Below, one piece after another: positions 33,707 through 45,836 of a DNA stretch of 64,000 nt (positions are counted from its first letter, which is position 1; every line of letters starts with the position of its first letter). A model generated the notes under the pieces. That model had not been told where the DNA came from, ran no database searches, and was given only the letters and a program-made list of their open reading frames with translations. A program made the position numbers and the translations under genes. Origin of the DNA: Desmodesmus armatus (taxonomy: Eukaryota > Chlorophyta > Chlorophyceae > Sphaeropleales > Scenedesmaceae); contig VIIQ02000032.1 in the NCBI GenBank assembly GCA_007449985.2, forward strand, positions 310,001-374,000, read 5' to 3'.

Positions 33707-35239
33707 GGTAAAATAATGGATGTGATGTGATTGTGAGCTTTGACTGAACGAACTCACAATACAGGCGCAGAGGGGGCGGATGTGGCCAACAATCTACTGT
33801 CTGTATGATGTACTGTATGATGACCACTGCAGCCCCTTGCGGCCTAGGCAGTATCATGAGATAAAACTGCTCGGACAAGTGGAACAATGCGCCAGTGGCC
33901 CTTCCCTCGACCAATGTTGTGACCCAAACAGGTTGAACAATTCTTCGAGGTTTTCATCAAAACAGCGCCCATGAGCTCTCATCGTTTCGGAATGGCCATT
34001 AGGAGTTGTGCACGATTTGTTGAACATCCATTGATGTGCGTACGTCTAGTTTGAGCAGCTGTTTCTCCTTCCTGCTCTGTTCCTTTCTCCAAGAAGGTCA
34101 TCACGTCTTGAAGCTGGGCGTCGTTTGTCTCGACACACAGCTACGAATAAGAAGCAATTGGCCTCAGGACGTCCCAACGCCAGAAGTCACTCAGGGCTTG
34201 TTTAGCTGCTGGAGCCTTGCCCCAGCCTTGCAAGAGGAGATGAATCTAGTGCAACAGAGCGCAGACGGTAGGTTCAACAATCCGTTTTGTGGCGACACAC
34301 GCCCTTACGACAGCGGCATGGGGCGAAGAAGCTCCCATCACTTCAGCTGGGCAGCTGCCTTGCTCAACGGCGCCCGAGGCAGTGGGGCGCAGCAGCTTGC
34401 CTGCATCGTCTCACGCACCATTTCTGGCCGTTAAGGCTACATGCGTGCAGCAGCAGCGGAGCGGGCAGCTTGAATATAATAGGGTGACAGTACTCTGGCA
34501 GGTTGACAGGACTCTGGCAGAATTGTGACCAGGACTGCACGACGGTGGCCATGGCCCCCATTCCCATTGCTAGCTGCCCTCACTCAGTACATTGCATTGA
34601 ATTCTGCCGCCATGCTGTCTGCCCTGCTTGTGCACCATCCCTTGATGTATTGGTCTACCATGCTCAGCAGGTGGGTGTTGACAGGGCTGCCACATGCACG
34701 TGGTGCTTATCGTGCTTGTAATGCATGCTTGTAATGCATGCACTCTGGAGTTCATTACTTTTGCATGTGGAGCAGCTGAATTTGCAGTCGCTGACATTAC
34801 AGAGCTGTGCGAATGCGAAGCGCGTGCATGCATGCTTGCTGTCATGAGCATAGGAATGCAGTCAGCCATAGCTGTGGCATGCCAGCATGGCACAGCGGAT
34901 CTGCTTTTGCTAGAAGTGTGATAACAGTGCGCATCGCTTACTTGTGGTTTGTTGTGCTGACCTGCAGTGACTGGCCTGGTCCGCCCCAATACAGATGACT
35001 GGAGCATATTCGTAGGGTGAGCAGAGCTGCGCAACCTTGTTGCTGGCAGTGCAACCAAACATCCATGCAGTGCAGGTTGAGCAGCAGTGCAGCAAGCAGC
35101 GGCGCATACAGGCGCCGCGCATGGCGAGCAGCGTTGTGAGGGGCTACACAACAGAGCATTAGCCCATGGGCTCCCTGGTGTGCAGGTGTCACACCTTGGT
35201 GGCTGTTTGTGTGACATGCTGCTTGCTTGCATCCTGCAG
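33707..35239. other. Divergent region between the LRR gene and the RNA-binding gene
   Basis: By homology the first RRM of the RNA-binding gene should be encoded here or just upstream. I searched all three plus frames by eye for RNP motifs and found none. A 132-codon open frame at 34036-34434 shows no family resemblance. Two TGTAA pentamers lie near 34718-34736. Confidence 0.4.
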
Positions 35240-36650
35240 GGACCTTGCGCCAGATGTGACTGATGCTATGCTCCAGAGCGCATTCGCTCAGTTCTACAGC
35301 AGCGTGCGCTCAGCCAAGGTGCGCAGTATGCTTGCAGCAGTATCCTTGCGCAGTATTCTTGCAGCGCGTTGCTGGCCGTGGGAGTTACAAGCAGTGCATT
35401 TTGACCCCCCCAACTCGGAGGAATCGCCTTGGGCTGGTTTGGCTAGGCCGTAGCATGCGTTCGCCAGTTGTCGGCAGCTCCTTGGTGACCCTTGTTGACC
35501 GTGCATTGTGGGGTTTGTGCATGTGCAGGTGATCGTAGACCCTGCCACGGGCCGCTCCAAGGGCTATGGCTTTGTGCGCTTTGCAAATGAGGCAGAGCGG
35601 GACAAGTCCCTGGAGATGCAGGGCTACACCCTGTGCAACCGGCCTGTGCGCGTCAGCTTGGCCACAGCACGCCGCAGCCCTTCAGCAGGCATGCCTGGCA
35701 CGCACCCTGCAGAGCTCGACCCAACCAACACCACCCTGTTCATTGGCGGCCTGTCAGCAGGTGTCACGGAAGAGCAGCTGCGTGCCATCTTTGTGCGCTA
35801 CGGTGATGTCGTGTACACGAAGATCCCACAGGGCAAGGGCTGCGGGTTTGTGCAGTTTGTCAACCGCGCAGATGCAGAGGCAGCTATGGCAGAGATGAAC
35901 GGGCAGGTCATCGGCAGCAGCGCGATCCGCATCAGCTGGGGGCGCAGCACCAGCCGCGCAGCAGCGCTGCAGCAGCAGCTGCGCCCAGGCGTGCTGGGGG
36001 CCTTCCCTGGCGCGGCAGGGTTCGCCTTCCCCGGCGCGGGTCTGGATGCCTACGGCGCGGGGATGGTGTCCGGCGGCATGGTGCAGCCTTCGCAGATGGG
36101 CCTGTTTCAGGCTGCTGCGCCTGCACCAGCCAGCGGCTACGAGCTGCAGGCTGGCAACATGTACGCGGGCGCGCTGGCAGGTGGCATGCAGGGGGCATCT
36201 GCGGCTGAGATGATGCTTCGAGCAACTCAGGTGGGCCCACTGCTGGTTTGCTGTTATAGGTTCGTGTTGGCTGGGACTGCTTACTGTGCTGTGCTGCGCT
36301 TTCTCTGACTGACAATCAACGTTTTGAGTAGTCAGCAATGCACCTGAGCTGCGCTGTGGTCATGTGTGCTGCCCGAACACGCTACATTTCCGTGTGCGCT
36401 AACTTTCGACTGGTCTGGTTCTGCTATTTGTGTGCTGCAGGGCCTGCCCGCCAACCTCTCCAGCCAGTTTGCTGGCATGCAGATGGCAGCAGGGATGCCC
36501 AACCAGCATCTGATGGCAGCAGGCGCCCTGCCGCAGCAGCAGGCCCAGATGTACGACCCCCTGACCATGGATGTCGGCAAGCTGAACGCCATGTTCATGC
36601 AACGCCAACAGCCCGCTCTGGCAGGTGGCTTCATGAGGCCTGTGGGTTAA
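35240..36650 (+). CDS. RBP45/RBP47-type RNA-binding protein, 5' end missing
   Basis: Exons 35240-35318, 35529-36230 and 36441-36650, ending GGT TAA. It starts mid-domain with DLAPDVTDAMLQSAF, continuing across the splice as SVRSAKVIVDPATGRSKGYG and FVRFANEAE: RRM2 of the RBP45/47 family, with RNP1 KGYGFVRF. RRM3 is complete: TLFIGGLSAGVTEEQLRAIF, RNP1 GCGFVQF, and IRISWGRS. The tail is Gly/Met/Gln-rich. The family binds U- and A-rich mRNA and moves to stress granules. The first strand of RRM2 (RNP2) and all of RRM1 are absent. The phase at 35240 demands an upstream exon ending in two bases of a codon. An ATG at 35166 is in frame through the intron-like stretch, or via a 54-base intron, but would not supply the missing strand. 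The locus is either truncated or has exons I could not find. Confidence 0.75.
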
Positions 36651-39600
36651 GCGGTGGTGCGCAGGGTGCAGGGTTTGGTGGGTGACGGGGAGGGTGTGTT
36701 GGGACAGATGGGCGTTTTGCTTGGTTTTGCGACAGCAGGCAGTGTGGTTTGATTCAGCGACGTGGGTGGGGGCCCGAATTCAACGGCCCAGGCTGTCAGC
36801 GACTTATTGAATTACTATGCATGAGAGACGTTCTGCAAGTGTCTTGCAAACTAGGTGTGCCTCTGTTGCTCAGTACATGTATGTGAGTTACACCCTTGTG
36901 TTGCTGAGCCCGTGTTGCACTTTGCAGCTTTCTGCAGCTTTGATACGTTGTCAGCTGGTCCCGCAGCTGGAAGGGATTGTCTTGCCTTGCTATTTACAAA
37001 AAGCATAGCAGCTCATCTGTTACTTGAAAGGGTGATAGATGTTGCAGTAGGGCAGAGATACAGACCCGTCAAGCAGGTGCCAGCCTGCTACAGCCGGGCC
37101 GTGCCGCGCTGCGCTGCGGCAGAAAGGGTTGGCATTGTCTGTGGGTGTCGCCTCGCGGCTGCTATGTTGCACACAAGCAGACTCTTGTGTGTGGCATGGT
37201 GTAACGAGCCACCTGGGAAAGCCACAGTCATGGTTGGCGTTGTGCACGCAGTGTGTGCACTGCAGCTGGTGTTTTGTGTTTGGAGCTTTGCTGTTGGGGT
37301 GACCTTATGTTTGACATGCTTTGCGCGTACTGCATACGAGCGTGTGCGTGTCATTCTGCCGTCAGCCTCCCCTGCAAAAGGATGCATGTTTATGCTTGCT
37401 TGCTCAATGCCATAGTGTCTTGCTTTTGTTTGTGTTGCACGCATGTGACTTTGTGACCAGTCAGGATGTTGTGGCCGTCCAGGGGCGGCATGCATTTTGC
37501 ATGGACGCTTTGCTGTAGTGTCCAAGAGCTGCGCTGTGCTGCAGCATGACGAAAGCGTGCAGCACACAGTTTTGCATCAGGTGCTGTCTTCGTCATTGTG
37601 TTGTTGTATGGGTAAGCGACCCACATAGTAATAGGCATGTGAATGGTACTTGTGTCCAGGGGAGGGGGTTGCTGGCTGGCACACCCAGAATCTTGCTGCT
37701 TGGTGCGCGTGTTACCAACTGTGGCAGCGCACATGGCTAGTCAGCTGTCGTGCACATGTGCTTTTCGTGCAGCTGCGTCGGCGCTGTTGTGGTGCTGTCC
37801 TGTTGCTAAACGGCAACTTTGGAGGGAGGCTGCTTGAGAACAAGAGGGTATGTCGCCTGTGACTACTTTCCAGGCCCCCTTCATGCTGCTGACTGTTGCC
37901 TGTTTTCTCTCTTAATTTTGTGGCTCTTGCTGCGGGGCCATGGTTCCAAGTAACTCCATGTTCCTGCCCTTCTTTTTTCCTGCTGCTGCACGCTGCATCA
38001 GGAGCTTGAACCATGCTCCTTGCACACTACAAGGGTTGCGGATTGTTGTTGCGTGCTTTGCGCACACTGCAATGGGTGCATGTCTTGTGGCGCGCTCGAT
38101 ATGCAGTCGGCAGGTGGTGCTGTGTTTTGATTGATGATATGCCGCTCCTGCGCTGGCGACTACTGCGGTTCCATGGGCGGCTTGTCAGGCAGGGGCGGTA
38201 GCCCTGAGAGGACGTAATATGGTCTTGCCGTGCTGTTTGCAATGTGTTCAGTGCAGCACACGCAGCCATGTGTGTGTTGTATGCCTGTGTCCCTCTTGAG
38301 TGGAGTCTCAGAGTGTCCTTGTTGCACCTACTGGGTGATGATGTGTTGCTGACCTGGTTGCCTTGTCAGTTCTTGGCAACATGTTGTTGTCGCAATGTAT
38401 GTCCTCTTTCACTGTATGGCAAACATGCTTGCCCCAATGCATTGCCCGGGTGGCCTCGCCTTCCGCCCCCCTTGTCTGCTATCCCTGCTTCTTGCATGCT
38501 CGCCTACTTGCGAGTTGTCCCTGCCTACTTCAGATTTGCAGGTGTTGAAGATACGCCATATCGCTCCAACCATCCTTGCATGTGGCATCACGCAGTAGTG
38601 TGCAGGGATGTCCCTGTGCGTGGTGTGAATGGCACACCCACACCCAGGGTGCTGCGCTGATATGATAACCGCTTGAAACAACAGTGCTGCCTGCATTCAG
38701 CTTTGCCTGTTGCTGTGTCTGTTGAGGGGTTCTGAGGGGGTGTCGCTTCTGGCACCTGGTACCTGTCTGGTGATGCCAGCCGCAAGCAAGAGCTGTGCTG
38801 GGATTTTTGTGCAGACAGGTTCCAGGTAGTTTTGGTGCCTGACAGCCTTGCGTTGACAGGTTAGACCAGCCGGCACGACGTATGTATTATGTTTTGTGTG
38901 TGGAAGTGGACAGCCCCCTTGCTGTAGGGCGTTTTGTGTGGGAAGTGTGGATGAGTGATGGTACAGCATGTCGTCTGCATTAGGGTGGAATGCAGTCTGA
39001 CACCTGCATACTGCACACTTTGTTTGAACCCGCCGCGTGCCCTTCCACCTGTTGGGGTGGATGTGTGCAGAACCATTGCCGCAATGCTCTCAGGATCCAA
39101 CTGCGCTGGGTGTTGGGGTAGTCACCATGTGGTCGATGTGGCTAATACTGCACTGCGGGCCGCACGTGCTGCACAGGTGTCTGCTCTGACTGCCTTGCCC
39201 CATGCACCACAGCCACTCTTTGGCGTCAACGCACAGCCGTCCAGCTGTGCCAGTGCACCTGTGCTGGGCATGCTGTGCCAGTGGGTGGCCTTGGCACAGT
39301 TGGGGTTGCTGGGTTGGTGGCTAGTCTGGTTGCTAGGGACCAGGTGGCTGTTGTTGCTGAACTCGCTAGCTGCTGGGGCGTTGGGTGGGGCAAGATGGGG
39401 GGAGATTCGTTCACGCCATCCTGCAGCGCGCTCATGGGTTGTCTGCAAGATTGCTGCATAACAGGGGCATCACGCGCACACCTGGCGCAAGCAGTGGCGC
39501 GTGAGTCCCGGAGTCCTTTTGCGCCCTCTACTTCCGCGCTGCTTGTATGTTTCACTGGCTCCAGCTTGCACACTGCCATCCGCATTAGGCAGGCTTCGCT

Positions 39601-42600
39601 GGCCCCAGCCTAAGAGCGTGCCGTACAGATGTCGGTGCAAGCCTGTGTGTGCGTGCCGACATGCCATACGCAGCCGCACCGCGGCTGCACTGTGATTGGG
39701 GGTACTTTTGTAGCCTTTTGAGGCCGGGGCTGTCACACGCTTTCTGCAAATGTATGTAATGGTTGGATCATTGAGTGTGCATGGCACTGTCTCTATGGCT
39801 GGTGGCAGGGCGCGAGGGAAGGGCATGAGGGATGGTTGGGGCAAACGTAGGCTGGCTGATGTGTAGTAAATGGTGTAAGACTTGTGGCCTGGAGGCCAGT
39901 GTCGTGCAGGATGGAAGAGCTGCACTGTGGACACACTTGTTGACCTGCTTTGTGCTGAGGTTGGACGGCATGGTTTGCTGGGGTCAGCACAGCTTGTGTG
40001 GCTGTGCTGATGAGTCTGCTCACTGCGCCTGAGCGCTGGGCAGCAGATAACCGGCAAGCAGGATTGCAGGTTCTTGGGTCACGCGTGTCATGCGTGTGCT
40101 GCATTGGCCCTGCGTTATGTTGCGTCTACACGTCGCAGAGCATCACACACGTTTGCGCCTGTAGTCTGTGAGTCCTGCAAGTCTGGGCGGTTTGTTCAGG
40201 TGGATATCGTGCACTGTTGCCGCTTGATAGTTGCCCGTGCACAGAACCTACTCATGCCTGCTGTCACTGTGGGGAGCTGTTTGTGCCTGTGGCGGAGGCT
40301 TTTCGGTGTGCTTGGGTACTTCTTTTGGCATGTTACGTTTGTGTCAGGGACTCTTGCCCTTGCCACAGGTTTCTATGCCGAGTAATTTGGTGCTTTGTGT
40401 GACTGCCTTGCTGGAGATTATCCTGCGTTTATCACCCTTGCTTGCTTTGAAGCAGTTTGGCTGCTGGTTGCACTGCCTAGTGTTTGGTCGACGAAGGGCC
40501 TATCTGTCTGCTTTGCTATGGGCTCCTTCGGCCTTGCTGTGCTGTTATAGCCTGGTTGCTTTGCCGCTGTGTTGTGCAATGTTGGTGCCTGCACGATCCG
40601 ATTTCACCATAACATAGCAGCCTTGTCAGGATGCTTGCAACAGCTCACTTGCCCATGTTTATCCTTGGGCCCGCGGTTGTCACTTGCTGATTGTCTTGGG
40701 GCCTGTCTGTTGAGCAGAGGCCATAAGCCCCCGATGCAGCCCAACATGGGCAGCGCGTGTGCTTGTGGGCACCGTGCTCATATGCATAAGCAGCCGTCGT
40801 GCGTGATGGTGGGTGCTCTGTGCTTTGTGTGCAGCGTGGATCCAGCACACAACATGTGCAAGCAAATCGTGCTGGGCGCATCTGCAACACTAGCAATCAC
40901 CTCTGTGTTATCTTTGTGGTGATGGCAGTAGATGGCGCAGCACACAAGCTGCTGCACTGCCCACCACCCCCTGCTGGCAGTTTGTGTTGGTGTGACGGTA
41001 CAGTGTTCAGGTAGTGCTGTGTGTAGACACAGGAAGTACAAGCTGCCATCCACGTGTGCACGCTGGTGGGCCCCCTTGGAACACCGGAGCAGTGGCGTGG
41101 GCGCCTTGCAGGCATCATCTGTTGGTGTGCACTGAGCCGTTTGTGGGGGTGGTTACCACGGCATTCAGCATGATCTTTGTGGTGTTGCAACAAGGTGTGT
41201 GCTGGGTGCAGTGGGTCGCGTCCCAGCTAGCGCCCACAGTCAGTGGATCATCAGCACTGTGGGGTGGTGAGTTTGATGTCAGCTTGATCAGGGTTCAACT
41301 CGTATGGCTCCGGCAAGCAGGTGTGGCACTTATACTGCACCCTGCAAGCACCCTGCAGTGGTGTGTTGCCAAGTGGAAGGTGCTTTTGGAACTGCCTGCA
41401 TTTTGCTTTTAGGCCCAGCGCTGAAACACGGTGATGGGCTGATGTATGGGGTTTCAGCCATCACACCTGAGGCACCATGACCTTATCTGTTGAGAGTGGA
41501 GCGTACCTTTGCCCAGTGCAGTTGCACTGGGGCTGCCTGGCCAGCAGCTTGGGATACTGAGAAAGGCAGTGAGCATCTTGCATGCTCTTGTATTTGCCTG
41601 GGGTGGTGTTCAGCTGGCCAGTGTTAACATTGATGAGTCAGCAGCACCGCCAGAGCTACCTGCGCACCATGTTCCTGTTCACACTTTTTCAGGGGTGTTG
41701 GGGAGGGAGGATTGCTGCCTGCGCTCCACATGCTTCAGCAATGGCTGGTGTTTACTTGCTTTGACATGTCGTGGCTTTGTCTTCAGTTCAGCTACATGAT
41801 ACCCTTGGGGCCAAGGTAGCTTGGCAGGTGCTGATGTGCATTTTCAGCTCTTACTGGGCGGCTGAGGCGTTCACAAAAGGGCAGGTTGGGGGTTCAGCTG
41901 TACTTCTGCTTGCCCACCGAGAGGTGGGACGTGCTCGGCTCGCTAACCCCCTTGGTTTGGGTGGCTGATGCACTGTAGGAATTTGGTGGTCTTCGACAGG
42001 ACTGTGGGGTGTGAAAGACAAGGAGTGTGAAAGTATGAGGATGTGTGGCTGGTGCAGGCCAACTTTGAGAGTTGTCGGTGACGTGTCATGTTGGTAATGT
42101 GTCATGTTGGCTGTTGCTGGGAACATACTTAAAGGCGCCTTAGACTGCCAGCAGTGTAGTTGCAGCAGACAGCAGGTACCCACCCAACTGCAAGTACCCA
42201 TGGATGGCCGGGCTTACAACGCAGATCAGCATCTCCTCGCTTTTTGCCAACATACGGCAATGGCAGAAGCCAGCTTGCAGCGGTAGATGCAGCGTGCTGC
42301 ACTGAGAAACAGCTTGCGAACTGGGTGGCCATGGCTCGGCTGTTGATGTGTCTGTCAATGTGCTGCCACTAATGAGCACAGCCCCAACCCAGCATGCGAG
42401 ACTGGTAACATTTGCTAGAGTGTTTTATGCATCAGAAAAAGGCCTTGCTGGGCTGAACGTCATCTCGTGTTGTTGACAGTGCCAGCAGCTGTACACAAAA
42501 TGTGGAGGTGCCAGGCTGTTGCCAGAGAGTACCACCAAACGATAACAAAACTATGCAATTGATGTAATACAGTGTGCCTCTTGAACCACACACCAGTTCA

Positions 42601-42819
42601 CAAACCCTTTATCGAGTCATTCGTCATTGCCACAGAACAACAAGGAAGGAACAAGGTTGGCAGAAGTTGGCGCAGGACAAGCCGTCCTCCTAACATCAGT
42701 AGTACAATTTTGTATCCTGCAGCCAGCCCCACTCCTGCAGTCCAAACTGTGTTCTTCGGCCTTTCCAAGCAGGCATTTCACACAGTCCGCCAGTCGCCCT
42801 CAGCTCGCCCCTTACAAAG
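36651..42819. other. Six-kilobase gap, G/T-rich on the plus strand
   Basis: No open frame here resembles a protein family and none shows a run of consistent splice sites. From 36.65 to about 42.4 kb the plus strand is strongly G/T-rich (many TTGTGTG, GCTTG and TGTTG words), the composition seen in 3' flanks of other plus-strand genes in the window. It may be one very long 3' UTR, an unannotated non-coding transcript, or intergenic DNA. TGTAA occurs at 37200, about 39757 and 42563. The last 250 bases include the 5' flank of the next gene. Confidence 0.5.
37200..37204 (+). terminator. Candidate poly(A) signal TGTAA for the RNA-binding gene
   Basis: A TGTAA about 550 bases downstream of the TAA stop. 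If used, the G/T-rich DNA beyond it is not part of this 3' UTR. Confidence 0.3.
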
Positions 42820-44958
42820 ATGAAAGAATCGACGGTTGAGGTTACTGTTCATCCAAAAGCCATTGGAGCCAAAGCCACAGCAGTCATGCCGTTGGCGCCA
42901 GTGGAGTTGTGGACTCTGCTGGCCGTCCCTGGTGAGTGTCGCTGGCTCTTTATAGTATGAGCGCTTTCTCGTTTTTTGCGGCCTCCAGTCCAAAGGCAGG
43001 CGAGACTTTCAAGCTGACCTAGGTGGACTGTGGGACCAGCAAGAACTGCCCAACCACACACATGCAACAACCACCAACCTGGCTCCTGCAAGCAAATCAA
43101 GTTGCCTGCACTTTGGATTCTTCAATGCAGAGACCAGGCCTGTGTTTCGTGTGGAGAGCCGCAAGCAGCTGTCTGACATTGATGGCAGAATCACTGAGCA
43201 GGTGCGGGCCAGAGTATGTCAGTGTTGGACCAAGTGGACTCACGAAGGGCTCCATCCATGACTGCTGTGTTGCAGAGATAACTCGCAGCCACATTGTGCT
43301 GGGAATGCACTGCATGCAGGCGTGCACTGGCAGCTCCAGAGGGAAGCACACCAGCAGCTGACGCTGTGGTGGCCCTGCATTGCAGGTGGTGTTTGAGGCT
43401 CCTGTGCGGATCCTGTTCTGGAAGAAGTGGGCCCGCACGCAGGTGCATCAGGTTGTGGACATGAGCAACCCCAGCAGCGTCACAGTGGAGTTCAAACTGA
43501 TGCGCTCTGTAAGTACCATCACCAAGCAGAGGTGCCCTGAACAGCACCGCAAACTTCAAGTTGCATGGGGCTCACTTACAATGCAGCCTCACAAGGCTGG
43601 TGCAGCTGCTCAGCAAGTGCCCCAACTGCAGCGAAGAAGCTTGAAGTCCCACGCCAGCATGGGGTGTGACAGCACTCCGGCAAGCATTCACCAGCGTCTG
43701 ACTCACTCCCATGCAGCAAATGCACTGCCACCCAGCCACTGATGTGCCGATGGTACAGCCGTGCAAGCCGCTGCGCACTGTGACTCACAGCCACACACCA
43801 TGTTGTGTTTGTGTGTTGTCCTTATCGTCCTGCTGTGTTGTGGTTGTGCAGGACATGATGTCGCACCTGGTGGGCTCCTGGCACTTCCAGCAGCTGGAGG
43901 CCCCTAGCAAGGGCTCTCTAGGCCGCACTCAGGTCACCTACTGCTTTGAGATGTGGCCGAAAGGTGCGGCTGCAGCTGGCTGGGCGGCTGGTTCGTTGCT
44001 ACTTGCCTGGCTAGGCTGTTTCCAGCCACTGTTGCTGTGCAAAACACTCCACTGCCGCTGCCAGCCTGTCTTGGGGTGCAGCACTACTGTATGCTTTGTC
44101 ACTGACTACCCGCTGACACGGGGTCTTGGACTGACAGGGATTCTGATACTTTCACATGCAATGTAAGCCTTTCTTATGGATCAGACCTATGGATCAGACC
44201 TGCGTTTGCTGTTGCTGTTTGCATTGTGGCCTGCAGGGGTCCCAAATGCGCTGCGGTTCATGCCTGGCCTGCTGGATGCTGTCAAGTCTGCAGTGGCTCG
44301 AGAGGCAACACAGCTCTTCGACAAACTGGCCTTTGTCGCTGGCAAGGTACGGAGGACAAGCCTCATCACTGCGTGGTGTAGCATGACATGGCACGGCATG
44401 TTTGCAGCAAGAGCAAGCAGCACAACTGTGGGAGTGTGTCTGTGCGTGTGCATTTGCAGCTTGTTGGCTCAAAGACAGACTGCTAGGTGCAATGCACATG
44501 CACTTGCAATGTGCTTGTCAAAGTGACGTTTGTGCATGACTCATCCTCATCGGGCATTGCGTGTGTGTGGTGGTCCACAGGTGCAGCCAGGCGGTTGCCT
44601 GCTGGAGGCAGCCCGTCTGGCCTCAGCAGATGTCATCTCCGCAGGCGGCAGCTTCAAATGCCTGCAGCTGCAGCAGGCAGGGCGCACCGCAGAGGCTGCA
44701 GCAGCTGCCGCAGCGGAGGCAGCAGCCCGTCAGGAGCTCAAGCAGCAGCAGCAGCAGCTGTCACACCAGCAGAAGGTGGTGTGTCACGCCTTGGAGGATT
44801 TGTCATCAGAGGATGATGACGACACATTAGTCATGATGGACAGCTGCGGCAGCAACCTCAGCAGCAGCAGCAGTATGGCTGTCGGTGGGTTCGGGAAGTT
44901 GGGGGTGAGGGTCATGGGCGCTGCAGCAGCAGCAGCGGCAGCAGTGAGGGTCGGGTGA
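42820..44958 (+). CDS. SRPBCC/START-like (polyketide cyclase/COQ10 type) protein
   Basis: Exons 42820-42931, 43131-43201, 43386-43508, 43852-43963, 44237-44346 and 44581-44958; the phases close at 301 residues. It begins MKESTVEVTVHPKAIGAKAT, and AVMPLAPVELWTLLAVP resembles the first strand and helix of the helix-grip (SRPBCC) fold. Strands follow (TRPVFRVESRKQL, VVFEAPVRILFWKKWARTQV, VDMSNPSSVTVEFKLMRS, GSWHFQQLEAP, QVTYCFEMWPKG), then the long C-terminal helix (LLDAVKSAVAREATQLFDKL) typical of the fold. This fold binds lipids, quinones or other hydrophobic ligands; the ligand is unknown. The last exon adds an Ala/Gln-rich stretch, an acidic patch (SSEDDDD) and poly-Ala before the stop. No obvious N-terminal signal peptide or transmembrane helix. 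The fold call is from pattern only; the exon structure is firmer. Confidence 0.65.
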
Positions 44959-45831
44959 GTGCTGCTGGCAGCGCAAGCAGCGTCAGCAGCGGCGGCAGCG
45001 GCATTGGGGAGCTTCTGATGGCAATGTCAACGTCATTCAGTGGTATGTTGCAGCCAGCGGCAGCAAAGTGATGCTGTTGTGGAGCTAGGTGCGCATGCCA
45101 TGTGCAGTTCCTGCTGCTTATGACCCAGCTGTCCGTATACTCTGAGGATACGATCAAGGGCAGTACCAGCAATCAGGCATGGGGGCTGCTGCAGGCGCAG
45201 TTGAAGCAGTGGCAGTACTACAAAGCCTGTTTGTGTGTTTGGGCTGGTTGACCGGCAGTTGTGCAGCCCTGCTTGAACCAGGCTGAAGCAGGGGCATGTT
45301 GATACAGCCTCGCTGTCTGCTGGGGCGGGATTCAGGGCAAGTCTGGCAGGTCGCCTGGTAGGTCCCGAAGATCCCAATGCCCGTTGCCTCTTAGGTGTTG
45401 GGGTTGCGCAGTATCCGCTGTGCTACCCTCTACTGGCATGTCTTCATAGTACCCTGTGTTTGGTATCGGCAGTGTGGTGTCCCAGAGCAAAGCACCGTCC
45501 TCGGCACCGGCGGAAATGCAGCAGCAATGCTGTTGGCCTGTTGTGGTGCTGCGTGCTGAATGCTGGGACTTGCAAGAGCAGCATGGTGCTGCCCTGCCGT
45601 GACCGATGATTGGCTCTCTTTTTTTCAGCAAAGTTCTAGCCGTGATGTTGCCATTGATAGCGGCATGCTGCTATGTACGCTTCACTTGCTGTAGGCAAGT
45701 TCTTGCCCAACGTTGCCGCCGGATTTGTACGGCTCAGTATTAGCAGCCAGTGTGCCAGCTTTAGTAGGGTAGTTGTTGTATTGTGCGTGTGTTTCACTTG
45801 TTGTTCTGCAGCTGGGCGCATACTGGTGAGC

Positions 45832-45836
45832 TGTAA
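45832..45836 (+). terminator. Candidate poly(A) signal TGTAA for the SRPBCC gene
   Basis: The first clear TGTAA downstream of the stop, about 870 bases away; a second follows at 46181. Confidence 0.25.

Noticed and set aside
34036..34434. 132-codon frame considered as the missing RRM1 exon
   Set aside because: No RNP1 or RNP2 motif, and its frame and end do not join the exon at 35240.
40074..41412. Several 90-130 codon frames in the long gap
   Set aside because: Trp/Cys/Leu-rich low-information frames typical of G/T-rich DNA; none has a recognisable motif.
44530..44958. Separate small gene from the ATG at 44530
   Set aside because: The region from 44581 is better explained as the last exon of the SRPBCC gene, with a CCACAG acceptor and matching phase.
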